A stretch of DNA of 64,000 nt from Tretioscincus oriximinensis (GCA_022410635.1 JAJVDF010000494.1:570105-634104); one strand, 5' to 3'; positions 48,643 through 59,704 are shown, numbered from the stretch's first letter. Numbers and translations are program-made. The notes: a model not told the origin generated them from the letters alone.

Positions 48643-48932
48643 TTAGAAGAAGAATCCAGTTTTTATATCCTGCTCTTCTCACCCAAAGGGACTCAGAATG
48701 CCTTTCAGAGTTAATTTTCACCCGAAGGGTTGCATTTAGTCTATCTTCCCCATCTGATTAATGGTGATACTTATTTATCTAATTGAAATGCAGATTAAAA
48801 TCCACATTTCTTTCAAATAGCTGAGCTGCAAGCTAGAAGAAGGTGTTTACCCCTTTCCATGTCCAGCACTGGGACTCAAAACTGGATCTCTCAAATGAAA
48901 GACCTGCACTTAGTGACTGCACCATTTGTGCC
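48643..48932 (-). repeat. tRNA-derived SINE, antisense, diverged
   Basis: The complement starts ggcacaaatggtgcagtcac (A-box-like), then carries a tttgagtcccagtgc-like B-box region, and ends in the tail gtccctttgggtgagaagag followed by caggatataaaaac and TTC repeats. Confidence 0.8.
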
Positions 48933-49325
48933 TACCACAGTTCAATGATGTAGCAGAAGANGAGTTGAGTGTCTATGGCAGAGAAGTAGTATATCATTGC
49001 AAATTTATCAATTCTTCACATTAGTGAAAGTTTCCAGAAAAACATTAAATAAGGAAATTTAACTAGCCACATAAAAGGAAAAGCATGTTATACAAAATCA
49101 TATTTTACAGGCAACAACTGCATATGACTTTTTCATCTGTAAAACTCAACTAATGAATATCGCGTATTTATTAATAAACAAATAAATGTTCCCAAGCTGT
49201 AGGAATAATACTGTGAAAGCATAGAGGATTAATTGCATAACTGTATCTGTTGGCACTGTTATTTTTTAGTGATGATATAAGAGAGATTCCAGGAACCAAA
49301 TATTTGTTTNAGCTGATAAGCTACC
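48933..49325. other. Intron 21, between repeats
   Basis: Nothing recognised. Confidence 0.5.
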
Positions 49326-49333
49326 CTTTACCC

Positions 49334-49930
49334 CAGACCTGGGCATTGTACGCCCCCTGGGCCGCATACGGCCCTTTGATTGGCTCTGACCGGCCCGTGT
49401 AACATTAATTGGAGCGNCGGGGGGCTCCTCATAATGCATCCTCCCCTTTGCTCCTGCAGGCTCAAGAAATCCGAGCGCCGCATGGGGTCCGCCGGGAGGG
49501 GGTGCGCGCGGGTCCCTTTCGCAGCCTCCTGCTGCCACGCTGCTGCTAATTGGCCGCTACAAGCAAGANCGCGAACCAAGTTCTTCTTCTGGGCCGGCTG
49601 GGCGGGCAGAGGGGGGAGCCCGGAGGGCGCCTGGGACCTGCTNTGAGNGTNGGTTCNTTCCTCCGCGCTCCGCTGCCTCTTTGAGATTCGCTCCGGCGGG
49701 CGCTGCCNCNGGGACGCGCTCCCCGCTTCCTACCTGCCCGTTTATCTGGGTGGGTCGAAGCCCCTGCCTGGCCGCCTCACTCGACGTGCCGCTTGGAGAA
49801 CCCCGGGGGGGNCCTGGAAGAGGTGGGGACAAGACCCCTGGCTTCACCCTCCTTGCTGAATTTGGCCGGCCCTCCACAATATTTTCTGTTTCTCATGTGG
49901 CCCCTTGGAAAAAATAATTGCCCACCCCTG
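49334..49930. mobile_element. Non-autonomous hAT element with CpG-rich interior
   Basis: Left terminus CAGACCTGGGCATT; right terminus, inverted, CAGGGGTGGGCAATT, resembling Charlie-type hAT ends. It is flanked by a perfect 8-bp duplication CTTTACCC (49326-49333 and 49931-49938). The interior, about 49410-49850, is strongly GC- and CpG-rich compared with the AT-rich intron. It contains no transposase frame; the frames it opens are overlapping on both strands and unsupported. Confidence 0.95.
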
Positions 49931-50053
49931 CTTTACCCTATAGTTCGTATTGTGCTTGCTGCCTTTTTAAAAATAGAATACAGTCACAGCCACAATATTG
50001 AATTTCTTTTCTCTTTCATTCCTGACACTAATAACATTGTTTCCCCCCTTTAG

Positions 50054-50107
50054 GGCCCACCTGGACTTCCAGGATTCAAAGGAGAACTTGGCTTGCCTGG
50101 ACGGCCT
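50054..50107 (+). CDS. COL15A1: Collagen XV exon w22
   Basis: This exon has six triplets in 54 nt, GPPGLPGFKGELGLPGRP, against GPPGHKGEFGLPGRP in human collagen XV as I recall it. The acceptor is a strong C/T tract ending tttag; donor CCT|gtatgc. The hAT element ends 124 bp upstream. The next intron is only 96 bp. Confidence 0.95.
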
Positions 50108-50203
50108 GTATGCAACCCTTTTCTGAAAATAGTTATTTTAGTCTATCATTATGGTATTTATAAAGATGCTAAACCATTTATGTTTGNATTTCTTCCCCTT
50201 TAG

Positions 50204-50263
50204 GGACGTCCTGGTCTGAATGGCCTGAAAGGTATAAAAGGTGAACGTGGTGTAACATTATAT
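50204..50263 (+). CDS. COL15A1: Collagen XV exon w23
   Basis: This exon has 20 codons, GRPGLNGLKGIKGERG then VTLY, which breaks the triplet pattern. GRPGLNGLKG is identical to human collagen XV as I recall it. Acceptor ccctttag, donor TAT|gtaagt. Confidence 0.96.
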
Positions 50264-50495
50264 GTAAGTACTGGTTCTGATTATATAAAATGTATGAAAA
50301 GTTGCAAGTAAGATCAGAACAATGCTTTATGCAGTGCATAAGTAACATGAAATTTGCAGCCGTATAGGGTATCAGTTTATTTAGTGATTATTAAAAGATA
50401 GTATATTAATTAATGGCAGATTTTTTAACTACCGATATGTTAGGCTACAAAATCTAGGTGTCATATGCTTTTCTTTTTCTTTTTAATCTTTCTAG

Positions 50496-50564
50496 GGTAG
50501 ACCTGGTTTGCCTGGGGTACCAGGACCTCCTGGACCTCCCGGACGTGTGGTTTTTATTAAAGGA
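50496..50564 (+). CDS. COL15A1: Collagen XV exon w24
   Basis: This exon has 23 codons, [16 protein letters not shown] followed by RVVFIKG. It leaves the helix into a hydrophobic interruption, as human collagen XV does with AVINIKG. Acceptor tctttctag, donor GGA|gtaagg. Confidence 0.95.
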
Positions 50565-51298
50565 GTAAGGACACTAAAATTTGTTACCATACTGTTATCC
50601 ACAGATAGTTGGAGCCAATGACCCTGGAAGTCATCCAACTCTCTGATTCTATTGATAAGTTCCATTAAAATCCCACATGATGAAACAATAGTTTTGCTAT
50701 GGAAGATGTTTTTGCGTTATCTGTAACTGCTAATAATAATGTCAGAGATTGTGATCACACTCCACTTTCAAAAAATGGATCTTTGACATAATTTAGAAAT
50801 GACTTAGAGATAATTCTGAATTGTCTTACTTGCTCTCCTCATGTCTCCTTGCCATTCTGTGCTAGAGAAGATAGATCAGAGATGATAAGAGGCCACAAAG
50901 GCCACTAGATCTCACTATCTCTGAGGTATTTCTGAAGTTCTTCAGAGGTGCTTTTTAAAATTTGTTATCTCTACCTAATTTTCAAAAGTTGTTGTCAAGG
51001 TATAATTAGTATTGTGAGATACATGTATCCTCAATAGCAGAAGGGTTCATGTTTTATAATAATTACAGAGCATTGCTGTATTATTTTTCTTCCACTGGGA
51101 CAGAGTTTCGTACATTTTAATTATTTTAATAATCTTGCAGACAACGTTTTCCGGAAGGAAAAATGTGTAATCTTTTAATGGGTGTTCTTGAGAATTAGTC
51201 ACCACGTAAGATCTGAGTAACTGCATTATGTTCTATGAATCAATATGGTAATGCATAAGAGGTAAATTTTTATACTTATTTTCTTCACTTTTTAATAG
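50565..51298. other. Intron 24
   Basis: Nothing recognised. Confidence 0.5.
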
Positions 51299-51340
51299 AC
51301 AGTTTTCCCAGTTTCTCCCAGATTGCAGTGCAAACCAAAA
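51299..51340 (+). CDS. COL15A1: Collagen XV exon w25 (Cys-bearing interruption)
   Basis: This exon has 14 codons, TVFPVSPRLQCKPK. Joined to w24 it reads IKGTVFPV, equivalent to IKGAIFPI in human collagen XV as I recall it. The single Cys is at the same place (RPHCKMP) and may form an interchain disulfide. Acceptor tttaatag, donor AAA|gtaagt. Confidence 0.93.
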
Positions 51341-51734
51341 GTAAGTGTTAGACTTTTTGAAAGTGAATATTGGTTACCCATAAACTTTGTGCACATATTT
51401 AAGAAAACGTATATTGTAGGTAATTGTTAACGATATCTACTACCAATGAANATCCTGGCTATATCACACATTTTTTGTTGCTGCTTGAAGATAAATTTTC
51501 AAGAAGAACAATTCTTTTATATTAGTTTTTAAGTAAACTGCATTTGTTGGTTTAAATATTCTTTTGGCATCATTCTTGCTTTGCCTTAATGAGCAAGAGT
51601 TCTGTCAGAAGTGAGCACCATAGTCTATGTGAAATCATCAACTACTTAAGATACTTATCCCCAAGTTGCCCACCTACCAGCTATTATCACAGAACAAAAT
51701 GCAAATACTTTGCGTGCATTTACATGATGTTTTC
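51341..51734. other. Intron 25, proximal part
   Basis: Nothing recognised. Confidence 0.5.
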
Positions 51735-52190
51735 CTCATAAGAGGAGCCTTGCTGAATCAGGCCAGAGCCCATCTATTCTAGCATTCTGTCTTACACAAA
51801 GGCCCACCAGTTGTACCTGTGCAGTCTGAACAGAAGAAGGCAGCATCTTCACCTTTTGTCGACTGCCTGTAAACAGTATTTCAGGAGTACTGCATCCCGG
51901 AGGCAATATCAAATGATCCACCTTAGTAGCTATTTATTCTCTTGGTGTCAATAAAACTATCTAATCCTGTCTTAAAGCTATTCAGAATTTAGCCATTACT
52001 ACCTCCTCAGGAAGTAAATTCCAAAGGCCAATGACTCTCTTGGTGAAAAAATACTTTCCCTTGTCTGTCCTCACTCTTCTGCCCTTGGTCCTAGTGTTGT
52101 GTGATAGAGAAAATATTTTTTTCTCTATTCACCTGATCCATTCCATGCATGATTTTATACCCTTCAATCAGATAAAATGCTTTTCTTATG
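51735..52190 (-). repeat. CR1-clade LINE 3' region, older and longer
   Basis: Starts cataagaggagccttgctga and extends, in reverse, beyond the shorter copies into coding sequence (caatgactctcttggtgaaa, ctcactcttctgcccttggt, tgatagagaaaatatttttt). It is more diverged than the nearby sense copy at 52478. Confidence 0.85.
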
Positions 52191-52477
52191 CTAGGATTAT
52201 ATGATTGCTATATGGTTCAGCACTCATGCCATCTTAGCGTGACGAAAAGGAATATAACCATCTTTTAAAAATCAAGAGAAAGCAGTTTTTGTGATACTTC
52301 TCCACTGCGTGCCACCATCCTGGATGGCATGTGTAAGCCGGCAAAATTCCTGGATATGTTGTACCAGATGTTGATGTCTAGGTTTGCTCACTATGATTAC
52401 TCACATTGCTGCCCTAGTTTTATAGGCATCAGTATGGATGCATCTNTAAATATTTTAAGCATTCCTCAAGACTAGTA

Positions 52478-52799
52478 AGAGGTAGTGGGAAGAGGTAGTG
52501 GTAATGGGAAGAGGTAGTGGTAGCTAACAGCTTGGATAGTTTCAAGACAGGACTAGACAGGTTTATGGACACCAAGGGTATAAATGGATACTAGGATGGA
52601 TGTCTGGACGTTGCCTCCGGGATGGAGCAACAGGCAGGACTCTTGAAATACCATTTGCAGGGAGACATGAACAGGTGCATATTTTGCTTTCCTCTGTTCG
52701 GACTGCCCAGGTGCATCTGGTGGGCCTCTGTGTGACACAGAATGCTGGACTAGATGGGCTGTGGCCTGATCCAGTATGGNTCTTCTTATGTTCTTATGA
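52478..52799 (+). repeat. CR1-clade LINE 3' end, sense
   Basis: From ggaagaggtagtggtagcta to ttcttatgttcttatga. A short duplication gtggtaatgggaagaggtag at its start (52484-52517) suggests truncation or slippage at the 5' junction. Confidence 0.9.
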
Positions 52800-53327
52800 A
52801 TCATTTGTCAAATAGATTCTGCTTTCTATCCAGTCCATAAAAGAAATGGCCAATTGGATAGGNTTTTAAAAAAGATCCCTCTTTACCAATCAACAAAGCA
52901 AAATGTCACTTCCAAAATGTCATTGACATACCACACTTGTTTATGATTTCCAGGCTGCCACTCCCATTCAGAAGTCAACTTGTCTGCGAAAGCTCTTGCT
53001 GCCTATTTCCTCCAAAGTGCACTAAGCTCCCCTTGCTTTACATATTTTGAGAATGAACATTTCCACCACATCAAAGTACGAACACAATCCACATTTTGTT
53101 TTAAAATTCACATTCTGTTCTCTGTGACAGTAATCCAGAGAAATAGTGCTTAAAAGGATTACTTTTAGGATAATAATCTGGTATGCAGCATTTGATTAAA
53201 TTGTGCAGTATGCCATAGAGTCTGAGATTAACAGCACATAGTGATCTTGCTTTCAGAATCCAACATATTTCACATGAAGTAAGAATATATTGACTATGTT
53301 TTAGATATATTTGCTCTCTCTGTGCAG
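52800..53327. other. Intron 25, distal part
   Basis: Nothing recognised. Confidence 0.5.
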
Positions 53328-53367
53328 CTGGATACTGCTCATACTGGAGAAAAAGAAGTTACAGCTG
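53328..53367 (+). CDS. COL15A1: Collagen XV exon w26
   Basis: This exon is 40 nt, phase 0 to 1: LDTAHTGEKEVTA plus the first base of a Gly codon. VDTAHPG is the human counterpart as I recall it. Acceptor tgtgcag after a clear pyrimidine tract, donor GCTG|gtaagt. It starts the only run of phase-1 introns in the window's helical part. Confidence 0.92.
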
Positions 53368-54634
53368 GTAAGTCTATTTAATTGAAATTATTTCCATATT
53401 CTAGTGATGCTAATACCTGTTAGAATTGTTTCCACTGTCTAAATCAGGAGGATAATTGTGTTATAGGTCCTTCCACCCATCCCATTAATTCATTGCATAT
53501 NAAAGCACCCAGATTCATGGTACCCAGATTATTTTCAGAATGGACTTGTCAGGATTAGAANTTAAAACTTTGGCTGAAAAAAATATTCTCCCTTCCCTAC
53601 TTTTAGATATTGTTTTAATATGTTGATCTGTTTGTATTGTGAAATGCCCTGAGACCGTCAGTTATAGGACAGTATAGAAATGTAAATAAGTAAAAATACC
53701 ACTATATTCCATGTTATTTTAATGCTGCCATTAAGTTCTTTACATGTTATATTTCTGTTAATTTTATGATGTGATTTTGGCATGCAATTATTAGCCAAAA
53801 CTTTATCCTCATCAAAATTCTCTTCAAAAAGCATGTACAATGAGATGAAATAGGGACTTAAATTAATTTTATCTCAACATTCTTATATTTATTTGGAACT
53901 TACGGTATGCATGTACTTTAAAAAAACAAATTGCAAATTAATAAGGGAATTAAATAGTTTATTGTAAATATACACAGGTCAAAATGCCACGGATCAGTAA
54001 CAAACTGATTTATTGACTAATAATTGAGATTAGGAACTGTTTCCTAATTCTTCCATTAAGTTCATTTGGCTTTATTTAATCAGCATCAATCTATTAGCAT
54101 TTACATTACATTATTTGCTTAGCCTTTAGAAAAAGCAGAACTTGGCATTTACATTAAGGGAAGAACTTGCACTCTTTATGCCACGATTATGCAATCTGCA
54201 TGTAAGACCTTTAACAGCTGTTTTGCAGCTGTCCTATGCACAAACTGTGACTCTTTGTCTATTGCATGTTTTGTAATAGGAAATGGGGTTTTGCCAATAT
54301 AAAGATGAGACTTGCACAATGGGAGGAGGGAGGATTGGGAGCAGCCTTACAAGAACCTAACATTGAAAAGAGGTTTATGGGGAAAAGATAGAGTCACATA
54401 TACAATCTTGTCCAAAAAGCATTCATCTGATGTGCCCATCTGGTTTCCACACAATCGGTCTATTATCCTCCAGCCATAATATCCAATAATCTCCCTGTTC
54501 TGTTGAATAATTTCTTGGGAGATTCTAGAAGTTTTAAGTCCAGTCCATGGATCAAATCCCAGTGTTATCATATTTTGACTTCTGAAAACATTTGTTCATT
54601 TCAAGTGTTCCTGTAGTTCTCTTGGAACTTATGG
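53368..54634. other. Intron 26, proximal part
   Basis: An L2-clade tail fragment lies at about 53630-53695 (atgccctgagaccgtcagtt). Otherwise nothing recognised. Confidence 0.5.
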
Positions 54635-54770
54635 ACACAAGAGGAACCCTCCCTGTCCAGTATCCTGTCTCACACGGACACAGTGACCCATGAATTGCTT
54701 CTGGGTGTTCCTAAGCAGAAAACAAAACTGTCATCTGCTCTCAACATCCTGCAAATTACATCTTGCTCTG
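54635..54770 (-). repeat. CR1-clade LINE 3' fragment, degraded
   Basis: ccagtatcctgtctcacacg, then cttctgggtgttcctaagca and catcctgcaaattacat follow the CR1 block order in reverse with many substitutions. Confidence 0.55.
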
Positions 54771-54907
54771 GCTTTATGGCAACAATTTTATTAAATTTTA
54801 ACTATATGGAGTAGAAAATCACATTAATGTTTTGAAGGCATCACTCTTAAAAGCAAAGTATTGGGTCATTATAATGTGTATAACTTGCAAAACACTTTTG
54901 AAATCAG

Positions 54908-55125
54908 TTATTTATTTATACTTATGCCCTGTTCCATAACCAAAGGTCTCAGGACGGCCAACAATAAAAACAACAGTACAAAATTAGCATTTTAAAACAA
55001 TAGCAAAATATTTGAAGGTGGAAACCCACCCCCAGCATTTCTTCAACCAAAGGCCAGGTTGAAGAGGTGCTTCTTTAGAAATCTTCTAAAAGAGTACAAT
55101 TATGATGACAGACTCAGCACTAACT
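54908..55125 (-). repeat. L2-clade LINE 3' end
   Basis: ttatttatacttatgccctg, aaggtctcaggacggccaac, aaaggccaggttgaagaggt and gatcttctaaaa-like sequence parallel 63080-63270 along their length. Confidence 0.85.
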
Positions 55126-55196
55126 AATATGAAAATGAATATGAATACCATTTTCTGCAAGCATTTTTTTCTTACAGAAATAATTTTCAAAAGCAG

Positions 55197-55259
55197 GTTC
55201 CTCATGTGAATCGAGTGTCAAAGGTGAAAAAGGAGACAGAGGATCACCAGGACCACCAG
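55197..55259 (+). CDS. COL15A1: Collagen XV exon w27
   Basis: This exon is 63 nt, phase 1 to 1. It completes a Gly codon and codes S-S-C-E-S-S-V-K followed by GEKGDRGSPGPP. The acceptor aaaagcag is weak. A much better one, ttttttcttacag at 55177, would place a TAA two codons into the same frame, so I use 55197. The Cys is not present in human collagen XV as I recall it (ITFHGVKGEKG). Confidence 0.8.
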
Positions 55260-56307
55260 GTATTGTATAAGAATCGATAGATGACCAGTTGAAGCTGATG
55301 TACTAGAAAAAAACTCTGAAACCTACATACACAAGAAATATGTTTGGCATTTATGCTAAAGGAACGGTTAAGGTATTCAGTTTGAATGCATCCCAAAGTA
55401 GAATTGGTAGTTCCACGTCTTCTNGGTTGGAGATTTCCAGCTTGTGATACACATAATTCCAGGGGAATAAAACTAGACATATAGAAATGTGGGTTTTTTT
55501 TAAGACCCCCACTAAATAACTAAATAATGACAGAAAAAGACACATACATCAACAGTGTTAGATAATTATATTAATTATAAACATTTACTAATACGAAAAT
55601 AACACTTTACCTTTCAATGTCTCCTTACCATCATAGAAGTGTTGCACTGTGATGAAAGCTTATCCGTCTCTGAGATTCCATTGAAAAAAANCTAAAGAAC
55701 ATTATAACATTATCGTATCCATTTATTTAAAATAATTTATCTTCCGTCCTTCACCATTGGTACCAGGGTGGATTACAAAAGATCAAGAACATTTTTAACA
55801 GGTCCCCAAAACCCAATTTTATGTATTTTGACACTAGAAGAGAACAGTATAAAGGATCTTCTCAAGATGTCAAATACCTCCAAAAGACATCAAGGCAGCT
55901 CTTATTTTTTAAGGACTTCATTCAAATATATATTTCATATATATATGAAACAGAGCACAGTAAATATACCACTCAAGGTATGTGATATAGAAAAAAACCC
56001 AGCCGAGCCCCACCTTAATTTATACTTAATCATGGAGCAGTAGATATTTAAATAATGGAAAATAATGCTTCCAGTGATAGGATGCACTCTTGGTTTCCAC
56101 TGTTACTACAGTGCTTGGACTTTATTTTGATTATGTGAGCAAATGTAAGGCACTTGGTAACAAGCTAGAAACTCACTGTGACAGGAAGTAGCCTGATTTT
56201 TTGTTGTTGTTAGAATAAAGTCATTATTTTAAAAAGTCATTATTTTAAAATAGCTGTTCCATTATTTGAAATGGATGCTTTATCAAATTTTCTCTTTTAT
56301 TATTCAG
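55260..56307. other. Intron 27
   Basis: Nothing recognised. A small self-complementary atatatttcatatatatat tract lies near 55930. Confidence 0.5.
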
Positions 56308-56354
56308 GACCTCCCCTACCAGCAACTTATTTCAGTCAAGTTGAAATCATGAAG
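56308..56354 (+). CDS. COL15A1: Collagen XV exon w28 (interruption)
   Basis: This exon is 47 nt, phase 1 to 0: completes Gly, then PPLPATYFSQVEIMK. Human collagen XV, as I recall it, has GPPLDLAYLRHFLNNLK here, so the PPL...Y...K frame is kept while the sequence drifts. Acceptor tattcag, donor AAG|gtattt. Confidence 0.92.
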
Positions 56355-56407
56355 GTATTTCTGCTTATTCTTTTAAATGTTTTTAAATGAGTATCTGTTA
56401 CCTTAAA

Positions 56408-56505
56408 TAACTAGCAAAGGGTCTTGTAGCATCTTGGAAACTAACACNAAAAAGGTAAGCAATATAAGCTTTCATAAACAAGCCTAATCCTTCAAATGCA
56501 ATAGC
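56408..56505 (+). repeat. Fragment of the 46836-type repeat
   Basis: agcaaagggtcttgtagcat and atataagctttcataaacaa follow the order of that family. Confidence 0.5.
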
Positions 56506-56544
56506 TATTAATACACTTGACTTCCATGAATTTCTCTTTTTCCT

Positions 56545-56790
56545 TAAAATTANCTAGACTGCTACCCATCACCACTTCTTCTGGAAGTAAATTCCATAGA
56601 TTAAGGACCTTATAGATACTTTTAAAAAACTTTCTCCATCTGTGCTAACTCTTCTGCCCAACAACTTAATAGAGTGCCCCCTAATTCTAATGTGTGATAG
56701 AGAAATATTTTTTCTCTATTCACCATATGATTCATGTGCATGATTAGTCTCTAAAAGGCTATGATACCCACTTGCTAGATATTCTGGACC
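56545..56790 (-). repeat. CR1-clade LINE fragment, degraded
   Basis: ttcttctggaagtaaattcc, aactcttctgcccaacaact and atgtgtgatagagaaatatt match the coding-side part of the antisense copy at 51735-52190. Confidence 0.7.
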
Positions 56791-57250
56791 CAGATTAATG
56801 CAACTATTTCTTTGATATCTGTAACCTTGACCTGCCAATAAGTAATTGTTAAGATTCCTTATTAATAGACAGTAATATGTACTTAGCATAATGCTTGCGA
56901 TTTGCTCTTGAGCTTTCAAATTTCAACTCAAAGTACATGTTCTTTTAAGGAAGCTCTGTACTGCTTACTGTTCTTAGCTTTCTTCTTGATAGAACAAGAG
57001 TACACGAATGAGAGGATTTGAACAAAGAGTATGTGAACTCATTCAACTGCTGCAAGTTCCAATAATCTCTAAAAAGTCTGGGAATATTAAGTAAGCCTCA
57101 ACACTGATAGGATTTTCCACTAGAAAAAGATTTCCATTTGGCAATGCTGTTTAAGAAGGCCCAAAGGGTATAAGTAAGGTTGTTTGATGAATCCAGTGTT
57201 TTACAGAAAATCACAAAATGTAAGATCACTAAAATATTTCCTCTTTTAAG
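56791..57250. other. Intron 28, distal part
   Basis: Nothing recognised. Confidence 0.5.
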
Positions 57251-57352
57251 GGTAGCAAAGGAGACAGGGGAGAAACTGGCCCTAAAGGAGAATCAAGTGG
57301 AGATTTTTTCATGTCAGGACCTCCAGGACTTCCTGGACATCCAGGACCAATG
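57251..57352 (+). CDS. COL15A1: Collagen XV exon w29
   Basis: This exon has 34 codons: GSKGDRGETGPKGESSG, then D-F-F and MSGPPGLPGHPGPM. The short break followed by MSGPPGLPG matches SFLMSGPPGLPGNPG of human collagen XV as I recall it. Acceptor ctcttttaag, donor ATG|gtaaaa. Confidence 0.95.
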
Positions 57353-58194
57353 GTAAAATTTTCTTCTTTAAAGTAAATGATATAAGCAGGTTCAATTTTC
57401 TTAAATTATATGTATGTATACTTTCTTATCTACAACTACTATCTCTCCGTATTCAATTATTTGAATATAAGGTGTGAGGTTCTTTGTTATATAGACATAA
57501 ATTTGAAATGTTGATAATCGTATAAACTGCTANGATGAGACAACACAGGATTTCACCATTCAGACTTTAAAACCAAAACTTTCCTTTAAACCATCGTCAG
57601 TTAATCTGGTATAGTTGTTGTAATCCCTGTTGGGTGGTTTTGCTAATTTAGTTTTGCTAGTATTCTGTGTTTTGTCTTATTTTGTAATGATGGAAGAAAA
57701 AAGACACTGGATGTGTTTGTTATGTTTGTTATCATAATTTAAGAAATAAAAAAAATCTTTAGTTTGTCTTTAGTCCCCNAAAATTGAATCTAGTCCAAAA
57801 CAAAAATCAGACTAAGTCCATTCTTCATGACTGAAGATACAACCATGATCTATGTGAGTTAACATATTTAGAGATTTCATAGAGAGTTTTTCTGAGTGGA
57901 AAATTGCCTTTTAAGACCTAGTCTGAGAAAAANGTAAATCCAGTTGCCATCTAACGTCTGCTATGATAGATGTTTCGGATTTTCAGATCCGTAGGGAATT
58001 GAATAGCACAACTGAGGTACCCAAAGAACTATCTGCTACAGTTTATCTTGATCAGTTTTAATCATTAGGACCTAAGGATGTGGAATAACTTGTTGCTTGC
58101 TGGGATTCATCAACTGAATCATTTATTTTCTTGGCTAACAAAAATTAGATTGAAAGATGTGACTNGGTAGATTTAGGGAACAATAGCTGTTTCT
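57353..58194. other. Intron 29, proximal part
   Basis: Nothing recognised. Confidence 0.5.
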
Positions 58195-58900
58195 TTAAGA
58201 GATGGAGAGGCCTCCCTGGATCTTAAAGGGGCAGTGCTGTGCTATCTTCTTAAAAGAGTCTCCCTGGATCCAGATAAACTAAACAACTACTCCCCAGTGG
58301 CTGATACTCTTCCGGGACAAGGTATTAGAAGAAGAAGAAGATCTGGGTTCTTATACCCCGCTTTTCTCACCTTTCAAAGGGACTCAAAGCGGCTTACAAG
58401 GGTATTTTGCCCGAAGGCTCACATTCTATCTTCCCCATCAGGCTCTGGTGGTTCCCATGTATCTACTTGCAGTCAGTTGCAATTTCTTGCAATTCATGCT
58501 TTCGAATAGCTGGGTTGGCTAGAGCTACAGGCTAGTGGAAGGTGCTCACCCCTCCCCACGTCCCACACAGGGCTTTGAAGCCCCATCTCCCAGCTGAGAG
58601 ACGGATTCCTTAGCAACTGAGCTACCCGTGCCTAGGGAGGATTGTGGTGATCCAGCTACGAGCACACTTGAAGGAAATCTGATTATCTAGACCCATTTCA
58701 AACTAGCTTGGTTCTCATATTGAAATTGCCCTGGTCACCCTACTTGATGACATTCTTGAGGAGAAAGGGAAACTTGAGAATCCTCATGAGCGTCAGTTAA
58801 AGGCTGAAGGACAGACACAAGAGGCATGGACTAAATAGCACTTGCCTCGCTCCCAGTGGTTTCCCTTCCTCTCACCAACTCCCTGTTAAGGTATTTTATT
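58195..58900 (+). mobile_element. L2-clade LINE reverse transcriptase fragment, split by a SINE
   Basis: The left part codes LDPDKLNNYSPVADTLPG, comparable to the DPxNxxNYRPVSNLPFL motif of CR1/L2 reverse transcriptases. After the SINE (58328-58632) the coding-like sequence resumes as IVVIQLRAHLK and then ALVTLLDDILEEKG, also RT-like. Stops are present, so it is dead. Confidence 0.75.
58328..58632 (-). repeat. tRNA-derived SINE, best-preserved copy
   Basis: The complement starts ggcacgggtagctcagttgc (A box), carries gggcttcaaagccct (B box), the body agccaacccagctattcgaa, and the tail aagccgctttgagtcccttt then gcggggtataagaacccaga and CTT repeats. It serves as the reference for the copies at 3590, 10110, 10646, 27586 and 48643. 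Confidence 0.93.
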
Positions 58901-59704
58901 CAGAATGGNAGTGCTATTATAGGAGCAAGGAAAGCATCCTGGGAGTGAGACAGGAACATCCAAACAGGAAATGATATTGTATATCCAAGTAGCATTCCAC
59001 AGGAAGGTCTTTATTCATAGTTTTGGCAAGTCATTCTACGGTCCAGCAGCGTGTCCAGTAACAACACACTAGGTACCTAGTCTTGCGGACTGGACTACAG
59101 CATCTTCTAATCAGATTACATCAGCCACTAGGATATGACTTCTGGGAAATTGTATTCCAAGGCATATGGAATCCCAAGTCTTAACCCATTTCTGCAACAT
59201 TTCCCGCCCAATGATTCAGTGACTATTACTATGATTCAGTGACTATTATTATGCTTTTAAACATCATCAGCATTGTGAGTGCTATGTTCCATGTTAAAGC
59301 CAACTTCCATTCAAATCAGACCAAGGTTGTGTTACGACTGGCAGAAAAGAACTGGGACTTTTTATAGATTGAGCCAGTGTTGATTTCACTTGTTTTTCTA
59401 TTTAAACAAAACTGTAAACAACTGGGTTAGCACTTGTCTCACAAGAACAGAAGCTTTCCAAGGATTCCTCCAAAAGACTCTGACTAAAAGCAAGGAAAGG
59501 TTATTCAGGTTTTCTTATCATTCAGTATGCCAAATCCAGTATAATCTCTCCACTCTGGACTAGATCAGGGCACGGTTTGATTTGAAGAGGAAAAAAGGGA
59601 GGGTTGGAAACTCCCCTCTGACCAACGGGAGTGCCATGTCTGGGATATTGTTTAAAGTGACACATTCTTATCTGTAAACCTCCCAGTTTGACTCTTCCCT
59701 TCTC
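58901..59704. other. Intron 29, middle part
   Basis: A short duplication tgattcagtgactatta occurs at about 59213 and 59232. Otherwise nothing recognised. Confidence 0.4.

Noticed and set aside
49266..50053. Genes on either strand in the GC-rich block
   Set aside because: The block lies within a hAT element with clear ends and target duplication. Overlapping frames on both strands are a composition effect.
55178..55259. Exon w27 starting at 55178
   Set aside because: The acceptor is better, but the required frame reads AAA TAA at once.
58328..58632. tRNA genes at SINE heads
   Set aside because: The A and B boxes belong to SINE promoters. The heads do not fold as complete tRNAs, and SINE bodies and tails follow.
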